Shown one piece after another: positions 59,875 to 64,000 of a stretch of 64,000 nt of DNA. Source of the DNA: Mesorhizobium sp. M2E.F.Ca.ET.219.01.1.1 (lineage in GTDB: Bacteria > Pseudomonadota > Alphaproteobacteria > Rhizobiales > Rhizobiaceae). Each line of letters starts with the position of its first letter. Within the stretch, counting starts at the first letter, position 1. The notes beneath the pieces were generated by a model. It saw only the letters and a program-made list of their open reading frames with translations, was not told the DNA's origin and made no database searches. The position numbers and the translations under genes are program-made. The stretch lies in contig NZ_SADT02000005.1 of NCBI RefSeq assembly GCF_004016445.2, positions 514,099-578,098 on the forward strand. Reading direction: 5' to 3'.

Positions 59875-60801
59875 ATGAACTGGATCACGAACTACGTTCG
59901 CCCGAAGATCAATTCGATGCTCGGCCGGCGCACCGACATGCCGGAAAACCTCTGGATCAAGGATCCCGAGACCGGCGAGATGATCTTCCACAAGGATCTC
60001 GAGTCCAACCAGTTCGTCATCCCGGCTTCCGGCCACCACATGAAGATCTCGGCCAGGGAGCGGCTGAAATACTTCTTCGACGACGGCAAATACGAGGTGC
60101 TGGAGAATCCCAAGGTCGTCCAGGACCCGCTGAAGTTCCGCGACGAGAAGCGCTACACCGACCGTCTGAAAGAAGCGAAGACGAAGACCGGCCTGGAAGA
60201 CGCTATCCTCAACGCGGTTGGCACCATCGAAGGCCTTCCGGTGGTGGTCACCGTGCAGGACTTCGCCTTCATGGGCGGCTCACTCGGCATGGCCGCCGGT
60301 GAAGCCATCGTTCACGCCTTCGAGGTCGCGCTCCAGCGCAGGCGGCCGCTGATCCTGTTCGCCGCCTCCGGCGGCGCCCGCATGCAGGAAGGCATCTTGT
60401 CGCTGATGCAATTGCCGCGCACCACGGTCGGCGTCGACCGGCTGAAGGAAGCAGGCCTGCCCTATATCGTCGTGCTGACCAACCCCACCACGGGCGGCGT
60501 CACGGCTTCCTATGCCATGCTGGGCGACGTCCACATTGCCGAGCCCGGCGCGCTGATCGGCTTTGCCGGCCCGCGCGTCATCGAGCAGACCATTCGCGAA
60601 AAACTGCCCGACGGCTTCCAGCGCGCCGAATATCTGATGGAGCACGGCATGGTCGACATGGTCGTCTCGCGCCTCGAGATGCGCCAGACCATCGCACGGC
60701 TCCTGAAGATGCTGCTCAAGGTGCCGCAAGCCGAGAAGCCGCTGGAGCCGGAAATCCTGCCGCCGGCAGTGGTCAACGCCGAGGCGCGGCCGCAGGCCTG
60801 A
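59875..60801 (+). CDS. accD: Acetyl-CoA carboxylase carboxyltransferase beta subunit, zinc-ribbon cysteines absent
   Basis: 308-aa subunit that, with AccA, transfers carboxyl from biotin to acetyl-CoA to make malonyl-CoA. The crotonase-like core is complete: FAFMGGSLGMAAGEAIVHAFE, LILFAASGGARMQEGILSLMQ, NPTTGGVTASYAMLGDVHIAEPGALIGFAGPRVIEQT. At the N-terminus E. coli AccD has a CxxC...CxxC ribbon; here the equivalent positions read IKDPETGEM and IPASGHHMK, with no Cys. Members of this lineage often lack it. Fourth gene of the trp-accD-folC operon. Confidence 0.97.
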   Translation: MNWITNYVRPKINSMLGRRTDMPENLWIKDPETGEMIFHKDLESNQFVIPASGHHMKISARERLKYFFDDGKYEVLENPKVVQDPLKFRDEKRYTDRLKEAKTKTGLEDAILNAVGTIEGLPVVVTVQDFAFMGGSLGMAAGEAIVHAFEVALQRRRPLILFAASGGARMQEGILSLMQLPRTTVGVDRLKEAGLPYIVVLTNPTTGGVTASYAMLGDVHIAEPGALIGFAGPRVIEQTIREKLPDGFQRAEYLMEHGMVDMVVSRLEMRQTIARLLKMLLKVPQAEKPLEPEILPPAVVNAEARPQA

Positions 60802-60879
60802 CGGGATATCGGCCCGACGCGACATCGTCGCCGCGAACCGCGATTTGCGCCTCGTCTTGCATGCTGTAGCCTCTGATTT

Positions 60880-60924
60880 GCGCATGGCCGTTCCGAAACC
60901 GATTCCCGGTTTCGGAAGCATGCG
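60880..60924. repeat. Intergenic palindromic repeat, family R (copy R5, inverted)
   Basis: GCGCATG...CATGCGC flank a perfect 11-bp hairpin TTCCGAAACCG-ATTCC-CGGTTTCGGAA (60891-60917). Reversed, it matches copy R4. It lacks a T-tract. Confidence 0.7.
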
Positions 60925-60937
60925 CTAGGATTCCACC

Positions 60938-62263
60938 ATGACAACGCTCTCCGCCGAACGCGAAATCGAACATCTGATGACGCTGCATCCGAAAGGCTTC
61001 GACCTTTCGCTGGATCGCGTCACCCGGCTTCTCGAACGCCTCGGCAACCCGCAGGACCGGCTGCCGCCGGTCATCCACATCGCCGGCACCAATGGCAAGG
61101 GCTCCTGCGCCGCCTTCTCGCGCGCGCTGCTGGAGGCGGCGGGCCATCTCGTCCACGTCCACACGTCGCCGCATCTGGTGAACTGGCATGAGCGCTACCG
61201 GCTGGCGGCCGAAGGCGGCGGCAAGCTCGTCGAAGACGACATTTTCGCCGAGGCCATCGCCCGCGTCGCCGAGGCCAATCAAGGCCAGAAGATCACCGTT
61301 TTCGAGATTCTCACCGCCGTCACCTTCATCCTGTTTTCGGAGCATCCGGCGGAGGCGGCGATCATCGAGGTCGGCCTCGGCGGCCGTTTCGACGCCACCA
61401 ACGTCATCAAGCGTCCAGCGGTTTCGGTGATCATGCCGATCTCGATGGACCACGAAGCCTATCTCGGCGACCGCGTCGAGCTGATCGCTGCCGAGAAGGC
61501 GGGCATCATGAAGCGCGGCTGCCCGGTGGTGATCGGCGCCCAGGAAAGCGACACCGCGCTTCAGGTGCTGATCGAGACGGCCGAGCGGCTGGATTGCCCG
61601 ACCGTGATCTATGGCCAGGATTTCCTCGCTTTCGAGGAGAACGGCCGCATGGTCTACCAGGACGAGGACGGGTTGATGGACCTGCCTTTGCCGCGTCTGC
61701 CCGGGCGCCATCAATACGCCAACGCCGCCGCGGCGATCGCCGCCGTCAAGGCGGCCGGCTTCGAGATCGGCCATCGCGCCGCCGAGCGGGCGATGACCCA
61801 TGTCGCCTGGCCGGCACGCATGCAGAAGCTGACGCAGGGCAAGCTGGCGGAGCTTGCGCCGAAAGGGTCCGACATCTGGCTGGACGGCGGCCACAATCCC
61901 GGCGCCGGCATCGTCATCGCCGAGGCGCTGGCCGAGCAGGAGGAGAAGAATCCGAGGCCGCTGGTGCTGATTTCCGGCATGATCAACACCAAGGACCAGA
62001 CCGGCTATTTCAGTGCCTTCAAGGGGCTCGCCCGCCATGTTTACACCGTCCCGGTGACCAACAGCGATGCCGGCGTGCCGAACGACGAGCTGGCGTTGCG
62101 GGCCGAAGAAGCGGGCCTGTCGGCCGAGCCCGTCAGCTCCGTCGCCAGCGCGCTGATGCTGTTGCGCGACTCCTGGGACGGCCCGGCGCCGCGGATTCTC
62201 ATCGGCGGCTCGCTCTATTTCGCTGGCGCCGTGCTGGCCGAAAACGGCACGCCGCCGACCTAA
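60938..62263 (+). CDS. folC: Dihydrofolate synthase/folylpolyglutamate synthase
   Basis: 441-aa Mur-ligase-like enzyme that adds glutamates to folate. ATP P-loop: HIAGTNGKGSCAAF; lid and folate contacts: HTSPHLVNWHERYRL, EVGLGGRFDATNVI, SMDHEAYLGD; C-terminal domain DIWLDGGHNPGAGI. Length normal. Same order as in other Rhizobiales (accD-folC). A family R repeat separates it from accD. Confidence 0.96.
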   Translation: MTTLSAEREIEHLMTLHPKGFDLSLDRVTRLLERLGNPQDRLPPVIHIAGTNGKGSCAAFSRALLEAAGHLVHVHTSPHLVNWHERYRLAAEGGGKLVEDDIFAEAIARVAEANQGQKITVFEILTAVTFILFSEHPAEAAIIEVGLGGRFDATNVIKRPAVSVIMPISMDHEAYLGDRVELIAAEKAGIMKRGCPVVIGAQESDTALQVLIETAERLDCPTVIYGQDFLAFEENGRMVYQDEDGLMDLPLPRLPGRHQYANAAAAIAAVKAAGFEIGHRAAERAMTHVAWPARMQKLTQGKLAELAPKGSDIWLDGGHNPGAGIVIAEALAEQEEKNPRPLVLISGMINTKDQTGYFSAFKGLARHVYTVPVTNSDAGVPNDELALRAEEAGLSAEPVSSVASALMLLRDSWDGPAPRILIGGSLYFAGAVLAENGTPPT

Positions 62264-62315
62264 GGTCAGGTCGAGACAGCGCTGCGGATTCGGCGGGGGC
62301 CGAAAGGAACCAGCC

Positions 62316-62735
62316 ATGATCAAAGTGAAGCAGCTCGCCCATGTCTGCATCTTCGCGCATGACCTGGAGGCGACGCGCTCCTTCTACCGCGACGTGCTTG
62401 GCATGGACACAAGGTTCAATTTCCTGCGCGACGGCAGGATTTTCGGCTTCTATCTCGACTGCGGCGGCCGCAGCCATGTCGAGGTCTTTGAAAAGCACGA
62501 GGCCAGCTACAGCGACCGCAACCAGATCAACCACTTCTGCCTGGAGGTGGAAGATATCGAGGCTGCGATCGCCCATATCCGATCGAAAGGCTTCGAGGTA
62601 ACGCCGAAGAAGCTCGCCTGCGACGACACGTACCAAGCCTGGATCACCGATCCCAACGGCGTGAGGATCGAGCTCTTCGAATATACCGCCAAAAGCGCGC
62701 AGTTCGCCGGCGGCGATCGCGTCGCCGACTGGTGA
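62316..62735 (+). CDS. VOC-superfamily (glyoxalase-like) protein
   Basis: 139-aa protein with two betaalphabetabetabeta repeats: IKVKQLAHVCIFAHDLEATRSFYRDVLGM, SHVEVFEKHE, NQINHFCLEVEDIEAAIAHIRSKGF, ITDPNGVRIELFEY. Candidate metal ligands His9, Glu57, His74 and Glu120 approximate those of metal-dependent VOC enzymes. Substrate unknown; it follows folC by 52 nt. Confidence 0.88.
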   Translation: MIKVKQLAHVCIFAHDLEATRSFYRDVLGMDTRFNFLRDGRIFGFYLDCGGRSHVEVFEKHEASYSDRNQINHFCLEVEDIEAAIAHIRSKGFEVTPKKLACDDTYQAWITDPNGVRIELFEYTAKSAQFAGGDRVADW

Positions 62736-62747
62736 TCAAGGGGCAGC

Positions 62748-63161
62748 TCAGAAATCCCACGGTGAGATTAAATCAAGGCCAGCGGCGCTGAAGTCGCTCA
62801 GATTGCGTGTTGCCAGCCGACCGCCGTTGACGCGAGCGATTGCTGCAATCATGCCGTCGGGAGCCGACATGCCTCGGCCCTGGCGCTTGGCGGCTCCCAT
62901 GATCTCGCCGTAAACCAGGGCAGCCTCTTCCGTCAGGCCAAAAATACGGTCGGCAAAGCGATGGCGCCACTGGGAAAGCCCTTGCTCCAGGCGGTTGGCG
63001 CGCTCGTCAGGCCGTATCTTTTGGATGCCAAAGGCGATTTCACCAATCGCCACAGTGGGAAGGGCAAGCTCCGCATCGTTCCGTACAAGCCAGGCCAAAA
63101 CGGCTGCGTCGGGTGCCTTCTTGAGTGTCTCCGACATCACATTGGTATCCACGAAGATCAA
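62748..63161 (-). CDS. VapC/FitB-type PIN-domain toxin
   Basis: 137-aa PIN ribonuclease: acidic residues Asp5 (FVDTNVMSE), Glu41 (AIGEIAFG), Asp102 (SAPDGMIAAIA) and Asp123 (NLSDF) form the expected Mg2+ site. FitB-like subgroup. Its start overlaps the antitoxin stop by 4 bp. Such toxins cleave specific RNAs, and the pair probably maintains itself as a toxin-antitoxin module. Confidence 0.92.
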   Translation of the reverse strand: MIFVDTNVMSETLKKAPDAAVLAWLVRNDAELALPTVAIGEIAFGIQKIRPDERANRLEQGLSQWRHRFADRIFGLTEEAALVYGEIMGAAKRQGRGMSAPDGMIAAIARVNGGRLATRNLSDFSAAGLDLISPWDF

Positions 63162-63406
63162 AGTTCTGGCCCCGTGTGAACCTTGCGGTCTTCGCGGATG
63201 ATTTTCTCCAGATCGATGTCGGTGCCATTCGCTGCCGCCAAGCGAGCGTAGAAGGTGGAGGCGGGTTCGCGTCCAGCTTCCCGAACCTCATAGGATTCAA
63301 GCGCGCGTTCGACCACATCGGCTATGGAGCGATTTTCTCGACGAGCAAGTCGGTGAGCAAGGTCCCGCGCCTTTGCGCTACGGACTGAGAGCTGAGGTTC
63401 GGCCAT
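63158..63406 (-). CDS. VapB/FitA-type antitoxin
   Basis: 82-aa protein: MAEPQLSVRSAKARDLAHRLARRENRSIADVVERALESYE gives an Arg-rich, mostly helical N-terminus like the FitA/plasmid-stability antitoxins; the C-terminal half (PASTFYARLAAANGTDIDLEK) would wrap the toxin. It is first gene of the pair and probably represses the operon with the toxin. ATGA overlap with the toxin gene. Confidence 0.88.
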   Translation of the reverse strand: MAEPQLSVRSAKARDLAHRLARRENRSIADVVERALESYEVREAGREPASTFYARLAAANGTDIDLEKIIREDRKVHTGPEL

Positions 63407-63483
63407 TTGAAACTCCGTATGACGGGAATATAGGCCAATTGATCTTAGCCATCAAGATGGCAGGTGATGGCTAGCCAACTCGC

Positions 63484-63765
63484 CTACTTCAGCTCGATCT
63501 CGATAAAGGCGTACTCGCCGTCATTGGCGTTGACGACGTCATGCTCGACGCCTTCCCTGCGGAAATAGGGCGCACCTTTCTTCATTTCGGCGAAGGACTC
63601 GCCGTCCTTGGTCACCAGCTTCACCTTGCCGTCCATCAGCGGCACCACGACATAGTCGTGGCCATGGCGGTGCCAGCCGGTGTTGGCGCCCGGTGCGAAG
63701 CGGTATTCGGTGACGATCACCCGCTCATTGTCGACATGGACTGTGGCCTTGGCTGTTCCGGTCAT
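63484..63765 (-). CDS. Small cupin-domain protein
   Basis: 93-aa single cupin barrel: RFAPGANTGWHRHGHDYVVVPLMDGKVKLV carries motif 1 with His and Asp/Glu metal-ligand candidates, and FRREGVEHDVVNANDGEYAFIEIELK motif 2. Single-domain cupins may bind metal and act as small dioxygenases or sensors; function not known. It is separated from the VapBC genes by 77 nt. Confidence 0.87.
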   Translation of the reverse strand: MTGTAKATVHVDNERVIVTEYRFAPGANTGWHRHGHDYVVVPLMDGKVKLVTKDGESFAEMKKGAPYFRREGVEHDVVNANDGEYAFIEIELK

Positions 63766-64000
63766 GGCGTTCTCCTTTCCTTGTAGAAGAGGAGATGGCG
63801 GGCGCGAACGTCAGGGCCAGGGCGCCATGAGCGATGGCGCCAAAGAAAGCCCGGCGCGGTGAACTGACCCCCGAAAGTTGGACGGTTCATTGAGCTGGGT
63901 AGGTTTAAGGGCTGGGTCCTGTATTGCACAGGGCTCAGCCCTTTCAGTTTCAATTTGATGCGGCGGTGGTTGTAATAGTCGATGTAGCGCTCGATGGCCT
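63762..64000 (-). CDS. IS3-family transposase OrfB, C-terminal end only, reading out of the element
   Basis: C-terminal part of an rve-type integrase: YIDYYNHRRIKLKLKGLSP and VQYRTQP are the signature of IS3/IS150-group OrfB. The window ends inside the gene. In this frame no stop occurs before the IS end; the frame passes through the terminal repeat (TFGGQF) and continues to a TGA at 63762, which adds about 40 foreign residues unless a frameshift was introduced. Orientation is toward the cupin gene. Confidence 0.8.
   Translation of the reverse strand, partial: AIERYIDYYNHRRIKLKLKGLSPVQYRTQPLNLPSSMNRPTFGGQFTAPGFLWRHRSWRPGPDVRARHLLFYKERRTP
63865..64000 (-). mobile_element. 3' end of an IS3-family (IS150-like) insertion sequence
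   Basis: Begins with TGACCCCCGAAAGTTGGAC, a terminal inverted-repeat style end beside the transposase tail. The other end lies beyond the window. It flanks the VapBC/cupin genes, so this edge of the window may be an accessory boundary. Confidence 0.7.

Noticed and set aside
57569..60039. Long minus-strand frames opposite trpB, trpA and accD
   Set aside because: They are shadows of conserved genes on the other strand; compositional bias only.

Overview
The window is about 64 kb of GC-rich, tightly packed chromosomal DNA. The gene set, the synteny (rpmH-rnpA-yidC, infC/rpmI-rplT, pheST, trpFBA-accD-folC) and the many short intergenic palindromes all point to a Rhizobiales alphaproteobacterium of the Mesorhizobium/Phyllobacteriaceae type. 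This assignment is an inference from protein style and gene order; no database was searched.

Layout. 1-2.6 kb: a divergent TetR regulator and EmrAB-type efflux pair (emrB cut by the window start). 2.8-6.8 kb: FtsK-type translocase lacking membrane segments, the GTPase EngB and a CatB-type acetyltransferase. 7.4-10.4 kb: a second emrAB operon preceded by what looks like the remnant of its MarR regulator. 11-15.4 kb: yidC, rnpA, rpmH, a sensor histidine kinase and tRNA-Arg(ACG). 15.5-22.1 kb: accessory redox and hydrolase genes (TetR/SDR pair, two hydrolases around a cytochrome P460 pseudogene, Ohr, a RibD-like reductase, an MFS transporter). 22.5-28.9 kb: a ClpS domain fused to a AAA+ ATPase, a TetR/hydrolase pair, and an operon of NrtR-like regulator, soluble SPFH protein and divergent NAD-kinase-fold protein. 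28.9-36.4 kb: a seven-gene operon for an energy-converting hydrogenase-related (Ehr) membrane complex headed by a small XRE regulator. 36.5-46.4 kb: ECF sigma factor, oxidoreductases, YceI/cytochrome b561, LysR/aldo-keto reductase. 46.4-52.8 kb: translation genes pheT, pheS, rplT, rpmI, infC, with a GFA-family gene wedged between pheS and pheT. 53-62.7 kb: hydrolase/BenE, a metallopeptidase, trpF-trpB-trpA-accD-folC and a VOC protein. 62.7-64 kb: VapBC-type toxin-antitoxin pair, a cupin and the end of an IS3-family element.

How genes work together. Housekeeping blocks (translation, membrane insertion, tryptophan, fatty-acid and folate synthesis) alternate with small regulator-plus-target modules in which a regulator sits next to or divergently from its probable target and a palindrome lies between them. 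The most unusual units are the ClpS-AAA+ fusion, the NrtR-SPFH-NADK-like operon and the Ehr complex; these adjoin each other between 22.5 and 36.4 kb.

At least four families of intergenic palindromic repeats are scattered through the window, one of which supplies the stop codon of a neighbouring gene.
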